From positions 2,465,501 to 2,529,500 of the forward strand of contig NZ_CP144212.1 of assembly GCF_041378895.1 (NCBI RefSeq): a stretch of DNA of 64,000 nucleotides, read 5' to 3'. The translations under genes were made by a program, and so were the position numbers. This document shows, piece after piece, positions 56,952 to 64,000 of this stretch. The first letter of the stretch is position 1, and every line of letters starts with the position of its first letter. The notes beneath the pieces are model-generated. The model had not been told where the DNA came from and did no database searches. It saw only the letters and a program-made list of their open reading frames with translations. The stretch is from Dechloromonas sp. ZY10 (GTDB lineage: Bacteria > Pseudomonadota > Gammaproteobacteria > Burkholderiales > Rhodocyclaceae).

Positions 56952-57612
56952 CGACTCGCCCCTTGCTGTGCGGAACAAAAGCCACCGAGGGCTTGGTCAG
57001 TTCGGGATTGGCCATGTTCTTGACCTGTTTGACCGGCTGGTCGTGCGGCCCCATCGCGGTGGTTTTGAGTTTGCCACTCCAGATCTGCTCGATCGGCCCG
57101 ATGTCGAGGACGCGCATCATGCAGGCCATCACGCAGTAAGGCTTGCGCCCAGCCTCCAGTTCGTCGATGCACATGTTGCATTTCTTGACCACCAGTTCCT
57201 GCGGGTCCCACTGCGGTGCTCCGTAGGGGCAGGCAGCTTCGCATTTGCGGCAGCCGATACACAGCGTCGAGTCGATATCGACCACCCCGTTATCGGCCCG
57301 CTTCCAGATCGCACCGGTCGGACAGGTCGGCAGACAGGCCGGTTCGGCGCAGTGGTTGCACGACATGTTGACCTTATAGGCATAGACCTCGGGATAGCTC
57401 CCACCCTCGACGTACATCACGCGCCGGAAGCGCGGCCCCGGCGGCAGGCCGTTCTTGTCCTTGCAGGCAATTTCGCAGGCGCGGCAGCCGATGCAGTCGA
57501 CATTGTGGTGGATGAAGCCGAGCTGGACGGCCGGCTTGACCGGCTCATAGGTCTGCGCCACCTTGCGTTCGATCCCGGCTTTCAATTCCTGTTTATCGAT
57601 TTTCCTGACCAT
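56944..57612 (-). CDS. DmsB-type four-cluster iron-sulfur subunit
   Basis: A 222-residue electron-transfer subunit with four clusters of cysteine motifs: CIGCRACEIACKD, CNHCAEPACLPTCP, CIGCRKCEAACPYG and CNMC...CVMAC. This order matches DmsB/NrfC-type proteins. No twin-arginine signal is present, so it would be exported only in complex with the catalytic subunit. The ATG at 57612 overlaps the molybdoenzyme stop as TGATG. It likely relays electrons from the cytochrome to the molybdenum site. Confidence 0.93.
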   Translation of the reverse strand: MVRKIDKQELKAGIERKVAQTYEPVKPAVQLGFIHHNVDCIGCRACEIACKDKNGLPPGPRFRRVMYVEGGSYPEVYAYKVNMSCNHCAEPACLPTCPTGAIWKRADNGVVDIDSTLCIGCRKCEAACPYGAPQWDPQELVVKKCNMCIDELEAGRKPYCVMACMMRVLDIGPIEQIWSGKLKTTAMGPHDQPVKQVKNMANPELTKPSVAFVPHSKGRVDG

Positions 57613-60185
57613 CACTTGTCCCTCCGGAAGATCACCGAACGCGAAGTCGCCTGGGTATCCCAGCCCGGACGGTGGTTCAGTGTCGTTTTCCTGAAATCGA
57701 CGAGGATGGTGTTGTAGGCAAACGCCCCGGCCGGACTCGGCTGGTCAAGGGTCAGGAAGTCGGGATTGCCGGAACGGTCGGAGCCATCCTTGGCCAGATC
57801 CATCCACGCCCCCTCGTAAAGCACGACCACGCCGGGCATGCAGCGCTCGGTCACATAAACCGGCACTACCACCTTGCCGCGCTCGTTCCAGACCTCGACG
57901 ATATCGCCGGTCTTGAGCCCCTTTTTTGCCGCATCGGCGGCGTTGACCGTGATTTCCTGCTGGTAGGTCTCGCGCAGCCAGGGAATGTTGTGAAAGATCG
58001 AATGCGTCCGCCAACGCGGATGCGGGGTGATCATGTGGAAGGGGAATTGCCGGGCCTTGGGGTGATTCAAGGACTCGAAAGGCTCAATCCATTTAGGAAT
58101 ATACGGTATTTCATAACCGTACTGTGTCCGCGTCCAATCCTTGATTCCGGCAAGATAGCCGGAAAGCACCTCGATCTTGCCCGACTGCGTGGGAAACGGA
58201 ATCCCCTTTTCGATCTGTTCCTGGAAGGCCACATGCGGCCGATCGAACTTGAACTTGTACACCCCGTGCCGCTTGAAGTCATCCCAACTCATCGTCACGC
58301 CCTGATGCGCCTGAACCTTGTGTTTCCACCAGTCGACCAGATAGGCCTCGTCGGTGGCGTCGTTGTCCTGGAAATAGCTGCGCGTTGCCTTGGGGTTGTA
58401 GCGTTTGCCGAAGTCCTTGACGCTCGGGTCGATCTGCTCGATCCGGTAGGCAAGTTCGGTAAATACCTGGAAATCGGTTTTGGCCTCGCCCAGAGGCTGA
58501 ATCGCCTTGGGCCGGTGGATGTAGTAATGCCCTTTGTACCAGGGCAAGGCGACATCGTGGCGCTCGAAGTGGGTGGCAATCGGGAAAAGCACATCGGCCC
58601 ACAGGCCGGACGGGGTGATCGTCGAGTCCATGCAGACCACCAGTTCCAGCTTCTTGATCGCGGCGATTTCCTTGTTGATGTTGGTCAGCTGGTTGAACCA
58701 GTCGGAGCCATGCCAGAAAATCGCCTTGATATTGGGAATCTTGCCGTCCAGCTCGTCATCGCGCGGCCAGCAGCCAATTTCCTCGCGCTTCACGTTGGGA
58801 TAATTCAGCACGCAGTGCGCCCAGCGGTCAGACTTGATCGAGGCGTACCAGACATTGGCGTACTGATCGTAAGGATAGGCCACCGACTCGGCATGCCAGC
58901 CTTTGCCGACCCCCTCGGCGCAACCGCCGAGGACACCGATGTTGCCGGTCATCGCCTGCAAGACTGCAGCCATCCGGTTGTACTGCTCGCCGTAGCTGGC
59001 CCGCCCCGGCGCCCAGCTGGCCTTGAGCGCGGCCGGTTTGGTCAGGGCATACATTTCGGCCAGCTTCTTGATGTCGGCTGCCGGCACACCGCAGATCTGC
59101 TCGGCCCACTCGGGTGTCTTTGGCGTGTTGTCGTACTTGCCCAGGATGTAATCCTTGAAGTTCTCCTTGTCCTTGAAGCGCTCGGGCGTGGTTCCGGCAT
59201 CCATCCCCTGGCAGAAGCGGTCGATGAACTTCTGGTCCTGCCAGTTGTTGGCAAAGATGTGATGCGCCATCCCGGCCAGCATCGCGGCGTCGGTATTCGG
59301 CTTGATCGGAATCCACCAGGCGTCGTAGGCCGCCGCCGAATCGGTGTATTGCGGGTCGATGACGACAAACTTGCAACCGCGCTGCTTGGCCAGCCGCATG
59401 TAGTAAAAAGTATTGCCGCCATGGAAAGTGTAGGCCGGATTCCAGCCCCACATGATGATCAGCTTGGAATGGGCAAAGGCATCGTCCTCATTGCCATCGG
59501 TAATCGTGCCGAAGGTCATCCGCGACGAAAAAGTCGTCCCCTGATAGCTCGGCACCGACCACGAATTGGTGCGGCAGCCGAACATCCCGAGAAAACGCGC
59601 CAGCAAGCCCTCGATCTGGTCCGACTTGTGCAGCACGCCATAAGAAGTGCCGGCATAAGCCTGATCGAGAATCGCGGTCGGGCCATAGGTCTGCTTCAGC
59701 TCGACCATCTTGCGCGCCACGAAGTCAAGCGCCTCATCCCAGGAAACGCGCTTGAACTTGCCCTCGCCCCGCTCGCCCACCCGCAGCATCGGGTAGAGCA
59801 GCCGTTCCGGCGAATACAGCCGGGCGCGATACGAGCGGCCGCGCAAACAGGCGCGCAATTGCGGCACCTGCTCACTTTCGAAACCGAATTTTCCACCCTC
59901 TTGGTAACGTCCGTCATCCGTCGACAGGCGCACGATCACATCGCCCTTCTTGTGCGCCACCAGCATGTGGCGGGAACCGCAGTTGTGATCACAGGAAGTG
60001 ACCACGGTGGTCAACTCGTCATCCTTGGGATAGGGCTCGTAGGCAAAGGCCTGCACCTGTTGCTCGCCACTGCCCAGTTCGACCAGAGTCCCGGCCCCGG
60101 CGACCGCTGCCCCGGCCCCGACACTTTTGAGAAAACTGCGCCGGCGGGGATTAAGCAAATTCAGCCAAGCGTTCTTTTTATCCAT
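57612..60185 (-). CDS. DmsA-like Tat-exported molybdoenzyme (S-oxide reductase-like)
   Basis: An 857-residue catalytic subunit of the DMSO reductase family. A twin-arginine signal is visible (NPRRRSFLKSVGAG, residues 12-25), so it acts in the periplasm. The cluster region aligns with DmsA, including RACLRGRSYRARLYSPERLLYPMLRVGERGEGKF, but the ligand order is Cys65-x3-Cys69-x3-His73...Cys113, so the third cysteine is histidine. NSWSVPSYQGTT carries the probable molybdenum-ligand serine. There is no DmsC; instead the next upstream gene is a pentahaem cytochrome. Substrate not proven: DMSO, methionine sulfoxide or another S-oxide is my inference. Confidence 0.93.
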   Translation of the reverse strand: MDKKNAWLNLLNPRRRSFLKSVGAGAAVAGAGTLVELGSGEQQVQAFAYEPYPKDDELTTVVTSCDHNCGSRHMLVAHKKGDVIVRLSTDDGRYQEGGKFGFESEQVPQLRACLRGRSYRARLYSPERLLYPMLRVGERGEGKFKRVSWDEALDFVARKMVELKQTYGPTAILDQAYAGTSYGVLHKSDQIEGLLARFLGMFGCRTNSWSVPSYQGTTFSSRMTFGTITDGNEDDAFAHSKLIIMWGWNPAYTFHGGNTFYYMRLAKQRGCKFVVIDPQYTDSAAAYDAWWIPIKPNTDAAMLAGMAHHIFANNWQDQKFIDRFCQGMDAGTTPERFKDKENFKDYILGKYDNTPKTPEWAEQICGVPAADIKKLAEMYALTKPAALKASWAPGRASYGEQYNRMAAVLQAMTGNIGVLGGCAEGVGKGWHAESVAYPYDQYANVWYASIKSDRWAHCVLNYPNVKREEIGCWPRDDELDGKIPNIKAIFWHGSDWFNQLTNINKEIAAIKKLELVVCMDSTITPSGLWADVLFPIATHFERHDVALPWYKGHYYIHRPKAIQPLGEAKTDFQVFTELAYRIEQIDPSVKDFGKRYNPKATRSYFQDNDATDEAYLVDWWKHKVQAHQGVTMSWDDFKRHGVYKFKFDRPHVAFQEQIEKGIPFPTQSGKIEVLSGYLAGIKDWTRTQYGYEIPYIPKWIEPFESLNHPKARQFPFHMITPHPRWRTHSIFHNIPWLRETYQQEITVNAADAAKKGLKTGDIVEVWNERGKVVVPVYVTERCMPGVVVLYEGAWMDLAKDGSDRSGNPDFLTLDQPSPAGAFAYNTILVDFRKTTLNHRPGWDTQATSRSVIFRRDK

Positions 60186-60196
60186 GATTTTTGCCT

Positions 60197-61039
60197 TTAT
60201 TGCGGGTTGACCGTGGCAGTCGTGCGGAAGCGTGCTTCCGATTCGGTTGGACGATTCTTTGCCCAGTCCGGCACCTCCGGACTCATTCCTTCCCAGGCAT
60301 GGCGTGGGTAAGGATAGGAAATGCGATACCAGGAACGCCCGCCATGGCAGCCGTAACAAACCTCGGCATCCTTTTGGCCGGCGGCCTCGATAGCGGCCGG
60401 CTTGAGGTAGTTCACCTGATGCCGCCGGGTACGAATCGCGGCGTGGCAGGTCAGGCAGGAGTTCCCGAAGATTTCCCGGCTCTCCTGCCAGGGGCCGGGC
60501 AAGCCCATGATCTGGGTATTCATCTGACCGTGGCATTTGAGACAGGTGGTTTCTGGGTTGACCGCCTTGCGCAGGGTAAAACCCGGATCGCCCTGCGGCG
60601 CAGCCGTTGCTGACGAGCCTTGGGCCTCCTCGCGGGGATCGTGCCCCTGATGACAGGTATTGCAGGAAAGATTCATCAATTCCCGCGCCATCGGCGACAA
60701 CAGATGCCGGCGATGAAAGGTATCCTGCTCACCACTATACGTACTCACCCGCTGATACCAGGCCTTGCTGGTCGCGGCCGCAATCCCGGCCGGAGAACGC
60801 TCGCGGACCTTGTCGTCGAGCACTTCACGATGACAGGCCAGGCATTGGGCATCGGTCGCCTGCTCAATCGCCGGCCTGAAGTGAAGCGGATCGTAACTTG
60901 CCCGCAAATGATCCGGATGCGACTCGGCAAGCACCCGCTCCCGATTATCGCGACTGATCTGCCAGCCGGCCCCGAGGCCAAGCAACAATGCCAGTGCAAG
61001 CAATCCGGCAATCAACCCGGTAGTTCTTGAATTATCCAT
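60197..61039 (-). CDS. membrane-anchored pentahaem cytochrome c
   Basis: The 280-residue product has one N-terminal transmembrane anchor (about residues 7-26, TGLIAGLLALALLLGLGAGW) and five CXXCH motifs: CLACH, CNTCH, CLKCH, CLTCH and CYGCH. It is not NapC/NirT, which has four haems with different spacing. It lies 11 bases before the molybdoenzyme and on the same strand, so it is the likely electron donor to the periplasmic reductase, replacing the quinol-oxidising membrane subunit usually called DmsC. The ATG at 61039 has a GGGAAGAA ribosome site. Confidence 0.9.
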   Translation of the reverse strand: MDNSRTTGLIAGLLALALLLGLGAGWQISRDNRERVLAESHPDHLRASYDPLHFRPAIEQATDAQCLACHREVLDDKVRERSPAGIAAATSKAWYQRVSTYSGEQDTFHRRHLLSPMARELMNLSCNTCHQGHDPREEAQGSSATAAPQGDPGFTLRKAVNPETTCLKCHGQMNTQIMGLPGPWQESREIFGNSCLTCHAAIRTRRHQVNYLKPAAIEAAGQKDAEVCYGCHGGRSWYRISYPYPRHAWEGMSPEVPDWAKNRPTESEARFRTTATVNPQ

Positions 61040-61041
61040 AC

Positions 61042-61359
61042 TCAATTCTTCCCGCTGGCTTTGCCGGCGACATGCAGGCCACGCAGGTCGTAATACCCCG
61101 GCATGTTCGGCCGATTGAACGGGGTATACCAAGCCCCCTGATCCTTCAGGAAGGCCGTGCCATTCGCAGGCAAGCCAAGGCCTCTGACGGCATTAGCCTT
61201 CCATGCCTCGCTCTGTTCGAAACTGACAATCCGCGGCGCCGCAACCGGTCGCCGATCCGGTTGCAAGCCGGCCACCGTAACCTCACGGGCGTCACTGGCC
61301 GAGGCCAGGCCGCAGCCCGCCGCATAGACCAGCACATACCCCAACCAAAACTTCCGCAT
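61042..61359 (-). CDS. small exported protein of unknown function
   Basis: A 105-residue product with an N-terminal signal segment (MRKFWLGYVLVYAAGCGLASAS; possible lipobox AAGC) and a mature part containing SFEQSEAWKANAVRGLGLPA and WYTPFNRPNMPGYYDLRGLHV. I do not recognise a family. The ATG at 61359 follows GGGAGGGGTG. It stands between the methionine-rich peptide and the cytochrome and is probably co-transcribed. Perhaps an assembly or accessory factor; this is only a guess from position. Confidence 0.8.
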   Translation of the reverse strand: MRKFWLGYVLVYAAGCGLASASDAREVTVAGLQPDRRPVAAPRIVSFEQSEAWKANAVRGLGLPANGTAFLKDQGAWYTPFNRPNMPGYYDLRGLHVAGKASGKN

Positions 61360-61379
61360 CACCCCTCCCATCACGCAAA

Positions 61380-61403
61380 GAGGGCGGACCCACGTCCGCC
61401 CTC
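61380..61403 (-). terminator. hairpin between the Met-rich gene and the next gene
   Basis: GAGGGCGGAC and GTCCGCCCTC form a ten-base-pair stem with a four-base loop, but only TTT follows on the minus strand. It may attenuate transcription or protect the 3' end of the methionine-rich mRNA, making the peptide more abundant than the enzymes downstream. Confidence 0.6.
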
Positions 61404-61418
61404 GCCAGACCGGCTGGC

Positions 61419-61754
61419 TTACTTCTTCTTGCCTTCCATACCGGACATCCCGGACATGCCGCTCATCCCCGACATGCCTTTCTGACCTTCCATGCCCGAC
61501 ATGCCGCTCATCCCGGACATACCCTTCTGGCCTTCCATGCCCGACATGCCGCTCATGCCTTGCTGCTTGCCAGCCTTCTTGCCCTCCATGCCCGACATCC
61601 CGCTCATGCCCGACATGCCGGACATGCCACTCATCCCCTTCTGGCCTTCCATGCCGGACATCCCGCTCATGCCCTTCTGCTCAGCGGCCACCGAGCCGCT
61701 CAGGGCAGCCAACGAAACGATAGCAACGGCAGCAATAGTCGACAGCTTCTTCAT
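61419..61754 (-). CDS. secreted methionine-rich repeat peptide (MrpX-like)
   Basis: The 111-residue product has a signal peptide (cleavage near SVAA-EQ, about residue 24) and a mature part of about 87 residues made of GMS and GME repeats in five blocks, each EQKG or QKG then (MSG)n and MEG. I count 21 methionines in the mature part. The only other residues are mainly Gly, Ser, Glu, Gln and Lys. This composition recalls MrpX, the periplasmic peptide that is oxidised by hypochlorite and repaired by YedY1 in Azospira. It follows the predicted sigma-54 promoter and heads the operon. Confidence 0.92.
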   Translation of the reverse strand: MKKLSTIAAVAIVSLAALSGSVAAEQKGMSGMSGMEGQKGMSGMSGMSGMSGMSGMEGKKAGKQQGMSGMSGMEGQKGMSGMSGMSGMEGQKGMSGMSGMSGMSGMEGKKK

Positions 61755-61840
61755 GGGTTACCTCACTGTTGTAGTAGTAGTCATCGTCGCTGCACCAGGC
61801 AGCTGACGGCCCGAGCAAAGGCTGGGGCACAAGCTACTAC

Positions 61841-61855
61841 GCACAAGCCGTGCCA
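61841..61855 (-). promoter_or_regulatory. predicted sigma-54 promoter
   Basis: On the minus strand the sequence is TGGCAC-GGCTT-GTGC. It matches the -24/-12 consensus TGGCAC-N5-TTGC except one base, with the GG and GC pairs at the correct 10-base spacing. Transcription would begin near 61830, about 75 bases before the methionine-rich gene. Confidence 0.8.
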
Positions 61856-61928
61856 AGCAAAAACGAGCAGCCAACCAACTGATTTAAAAGAACTTAATCA
61901 AGCCCACAAAAAATCACAAAGCAACTCT

Positions 61929-61943
61929 CTGACATTTTGACAG
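61929..61943. promoter_or_regulatory. putative enhancer site 1 (CTGACATTTTGACAG)
   Basis: A 15-base element with partial dyad symmetry CTGnCAnnnTGnCAG, about 106 bases upstream of the predicted sigma-54 start. It is nearly identical to the site at 61995-62009. Confidence 0.7.
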
Positions 61944-61994
61944 GACAGAAACAGGCTTACCTGGCAAGTCATTGATTTTCAGGGGAATCACCAA

Positions 61995-62009
61995 CTGCCA
62001 TTTTGACAG
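61995..62009. promoter_or_regulatory. putative enhancer site 2 (CTGCCATTTTGACAG)
   Basis: Matches site 1 at 14 of 15 bases, 66 bases away, about six helical turns, and about 172 bases upstream of the predicted start. Probable binding site of the upstream NtrC-type regulator. Confidence 0.7.
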
Positions 62010-62082
62010 CCCACGCTCACTCCCGCGCGCCAATCTTGCATGCCTCGTCAGGCAGCAAAAAAAACAGCGATCAATCAGAGGC

Positions 62083-63417
62083 TTAATCGCTCAACCCGTA
62101 GTGCTTGATCAGGCGATAGATGTTGCGCTCGCTGATCTCCAGCGCCTGCGCCGCAGCAGCGCGATTCCCGCCGTGACGCAACAGGGCTGTGCGCAGGCAT
62201 TCGCGCTCGACCTCGGCCAGTGTTGGCGACTGCGCAAAACTGAATACCACGGCATCGCTACTCCCGCCTTGCAAGGGGCCAAAATGCTCGGGCCGGATCT
62301 TCTCGTCGCGGCCGGCGAGGATCGCCGCCCGTTCGATCAGGTTACGCAACTCCCGGACATTCCCCGGCCAGTCATAGGCCTGCAGCAGACGCAAAGCCTC
62401 CGGGGTCAGCAGCAACTGCCGGCCACGGGCGAAGCGCTGGAGAAAATGCTGGGCCAACAGGGGAATATCCTCGCGCCGCTCGCGCAGGGGCGGCACCCGG
62501 ATGACGAAGCTCGCCAGCCGGAAATAGAGATCGCTGCGAAACCCGCCATTACGGCTCAACTCGGCCAGATCGCGATTGGTGGCGACCACGAAACGGACAT
62601 CAGCCTTGAGCGTCTTGGTTCCGCCGAGACGGCGGAAAGTCGAGGTTTCGAGGACGCGCAGCAGCTTGGCCTGGTTGGCCGCCGACATTTCGCCAATTTC
62701 GTCGAGGAACAGGGTACTGCCGGCAGCCTCCTCGATCAGGCCTTTCTTTTGCCGCTCGGCGCCGGTGAAGGCTCCGCGCTCATGGCCAAACAATTCCGAC
62801 TCGAACAAGGTTTCCTGCAGGGTGCCGCCATCCACCACCACCAGTTCGCCGGCGTGCCGGGCACTGGCCTGGTGAATCGCCTGCGCAACCATTTCCTTGC
62901 CGCTGCCGGACTCGCCAAGGATCAGTACGGTTGCTTCGGTTGGGGCAACGGCATCGATCATCGCCTGCAGTTCGCGCATCGCAGGGGCCTCGCCAAGCAA
63001 CGGGCCCGGCCGCCGCGATGCCAGTTGCCGCCTGAACAAGGCATTGCTGCGCCGCAGTTCGGCATTGGCCAGTTCGCGGCGCAGGGTCAGTTCGAGTTCA
63101 TCCAGCCCGACCGGTTTGGTCAGATACTCGACCGCCCCCGCCTGGATCAGATCGACCGCATTGCGGATCGAACCGTAGCCGGTGAGGACCACGACCGGAA
63201 ACTGACCGGCCAGGGTCTCGACCAGTTGCGGGGTATCGGCATCGGGCAGGCGCAGGTCAAGAAAGATCAGATCCGGCTCGCTCTCGGCAAGAAAGGCCGT
63301 AGCCTCGGCCCAGTTCAGGGCTCCGTAGGCATCGAAGCCCATCTCGCCGATCTGGTCGACCAGCAGGCGGTTGAAAACGCGGTCATCGTCGACCACCAGA
63401 ATCTGTTTGCGCATCAT
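62083..63417 (-). CDS. NtrC-family sigma-54-dependent response regulator
   Basis: The 444-residue product has a receiver (VVDDDRVFNRLLVD with phosphoacceptor in LIFLDLRLPD and lysine in LTKPVG), a sigma-54 AAA+ domain with GESGSGKE, the GAFTGA loop that contacts sigma-54 (ERGAFTGAERQK), and a Fis-type HTH (GGNRAAAAQALEISERNIYRLIKHYGL). It follows its kinase by one base and precedes the operon with the sigma-54 promoter. The ATGATG start at 63417 follows the kinase stop; longer readings are rejected. Together with the kinase it very likely controls the downstream genes. Confidence 0.95.
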   Translation of the reverse strand: MMRKQILVVDDDRVFNRLLVDQIGEMGFDAYGALNWAEATAFLAESEPDLIFLDLRLPDADTPQLVETLAGQFPVVVLTGYGSIRNAVDLIQAGAVEYLTKPVGLDELELTLRRELANAELRRSNALFRRQLASRRPGPLLGEAPAMRELQAMIDAVAPTEATVLILGESGSGKEMVAQAIHQASARHAGELVVVDGGTLQETLFESELFGHERGAFTGAERQKKGLIEEAAGSTLFLDEIGEMSAANQAKLLRVLETSTFRRLGGTKTLKADVRFVVATNRDLAELSRNGGFRSDLYFRLASFVIRVPPLRERREDIPLLAQHFLQRFARGRQLLLTPEALRLLQAYDWPGNVRELRNLIERAAILAGRDEKIRPEHFGPLQGGSSDAVVFSFAQSPTLAEVERECLRTALLRHGGNRAAAAQALEISERNIYRLIKHYGLSD

Positions 63418-63418
63418 C

Positions 63419-64000
63419 CTATTCCTCGGCTCGCTGCAAATACACCTGGAACACGGTCCCTTCGCCAACCACGCTGGAGACATCGATCCGACCGCCGTAG
63501 CGCTCGACAATGCTTTTGCAGATGGTCAGCCCAAGCCCGGTGCCACCTTCGCCATCGGCCCGGCGGCTGTAAAAAGGGTCGAAAATCCGTGCCAGCACCT
63601 CGGCCGGGATGCCACAGCCACTATCGCGGACCTCGATCAGCGCCAGCTTGCCTACCGCAGCGGTCCGTACCTGCAAACATCCGCCCTCCGGCATGGCATG
63701 GTGGGCGTTCTGTACCAGATTGAGCACCAGCATGCGCAGATCGCTATCGTCGGCCAGCACCTCCAGCACCTCCCCGGCGAGTTCGAGTTGCTGCTCGATG
63801 CGATGGCTGCGGGCGTCGAACTCAAGCAGGGTGACGGTATCCGCAACCGCCGGATTGAGTGCAACCCGCTGCGCCTGCTGCTGCGGCAAGCGCGACAGCA
63901 GCAAGAGGCGCTGGGTGACGCCGGTACAGCGGTCAATTTCGGCACTCATCATTTCCAGATAGCCGCTCAAGCGCTGCGGCTCTGCCTGTCCCTGGCGCAG
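63419..64000 (-). CDS. sensor histidine kinase, N-terminus outside window
   Basis: The C-terminal 193 codons of a kinase are present. The end of the dimerisation domain (MMSAEIDRCTGVTQRLLLLSRLP) and the ATPase domain ([55 protein letters not shown]) are clear; the histidine box and sensor lie beyond base 64000. It ends one base before the regulator start, so the two form an operon. The signal cannot be read from this part. Confidence 0.93.
   Translation of the reverse strand: MRQGQAEPQRLSGYLEMMSAEIDRCTGVTQRLLLLSRLPQQQAQRVALNPAVADTVTLLEFDARSHRIEQQLELAGEVLEVLADDSDLRMLVLNLVQNAHHAMPEGGCLQVRTAAVGKLALIEVRDSGCGIPAEVLARIFDPFYSRRADGEGGTGLGLTICKSIVERYGGRIDVSSVVGEGTVFQVYLQRAEE

Larger units (their letters stand above)
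61755..62082. other. 328-base regulatory region before the Met-rich gene
   Basis: This gene-free stretch separates the NtrC-type regulator (above) from the operon (below). It holds the predicted sigma-54 promoter and the two 15-base sites annotated separately. The rest is AT-rich compared with the flanking genes, and I found no coding sequence in it. Confidence 0.8.

Noticed and set aside
56944-60185. Nitrate, selenate or perchlorate reductase
   Set aside because: The cluster motif and flanking regions match DmsA more closely than NarG/SerA/PcrA types, and the FeS subunit is DmsB-like, though the substrate is still not proven.
57672-60311. 879-codon plus-strand open frame
   Set aside because: It is antisense to the DmsA-like gene and has no domain.
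60197-61039. NapC/NirT tetrahaem cytochrome
   Set aside because: Five CXXCH motifs are present and the spacing differs from the NapC fold.
61430-61700. Direct-repeat array that could be read as noncoding
   Set aside because: The short repeats stay in frame with a signal peptide and stop codon and encode the Met-rich peptide.

Overview
The window reads as chromosomal DNA of a betaproteobacterium of the Rhodocyclales (Dechloromonas, Azonexus or Azospira type). This is inferred from gene content and order, not from a marker gene: class I polyhydroxyalkanoate genes (phaC-phaB), dapA-bamC, bamD divergent from rluD-pgeF, yafS-like/rnhA/dnaQ, NarXL, and many sensor kinases, HDOD and c-di-GMP proteins. 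I see no phage, insertion sequence, CRISPR array or rRNA. One tRNA gene (Arg, anticodon CCT) is present.

Layout. 1-6.2 kb: aroC, a YdcH-type protein, an MFS permease and the leucine genes leuC and leuD on the minus strand, with an entericidin-type lipoprotein between leuC and leuD; then a CBS protein and a Bax inhibitor-1 type membrane protein. 6.2-16.6 kb: rlmD, a methionine-rich repeat lipoprotein, bamC, dapA, phaB, phaC, a ZIP metal transporter, pgeF, rluD and bamD. 16.7-23.8 kb: an operon of a DUF748 protein, a DUF3293 protein and a Ser/Thr kinase-HDOD-GAF protein, then a CheY-like regulator. 23.8-37.8 kb: gloB, the yafS-like/rnhA/dnaQ group, a M18 aminopeptidase, VOC and ACT proteins, a hybrid kinase, tilS, accA, an acetyltransferase, an AlkA-type glycosylase, an HDOD protein and an MBL hydrolase. 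37.9-56.2 kb is mostly signalling: a second hybrid kinase, another HDOD protein, an MFS permease, the ABC-F ATPase Uup, a chemoreceptor, the tRNA, a PAS-GGDEF-EAL protein with a PhnD-like sensor region, NarX-NarL and a two-HD protein.

56.2-64 kb is the most interesting part. It holds one minus-strand block: sensor kinase and NtrC-type regulator, a 328-base regulatory gap, a secreted peptide in which about one residue in four is methionine, a small exported protein, an anchored five-haem cytochrome c, a Tat-exported DmsA-like molybdoenzyme, a DmsB-like iron-sulfur protein and a TorD-type chaperone. The gap contains a near-consensus sigma-54 promoter and, about 105 and 170 bases upstream of the predicted transcription start, two nearly identical 15-base sites (CTGNCATTTTGACAG), as expected for an enhancer-binding regulator. 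I infer an inducible respiratory S-oxide reductase that may repair a sacrificial methionine-rich peptide. It would be analogous to, but different in parts from, the MrpX/YedY1 hypochlorite-scavenging system described in Azospira. A second, unrelated-in-sequence methionine-rich lipoprotein sits at 7.7 kb.

A palindromic motif (core ACGGTCGACCGT with AT-rich flanks) recurs at several gene ends, in intergenic gaps and once in frame inside uup; it may be a dispersed repeat family.
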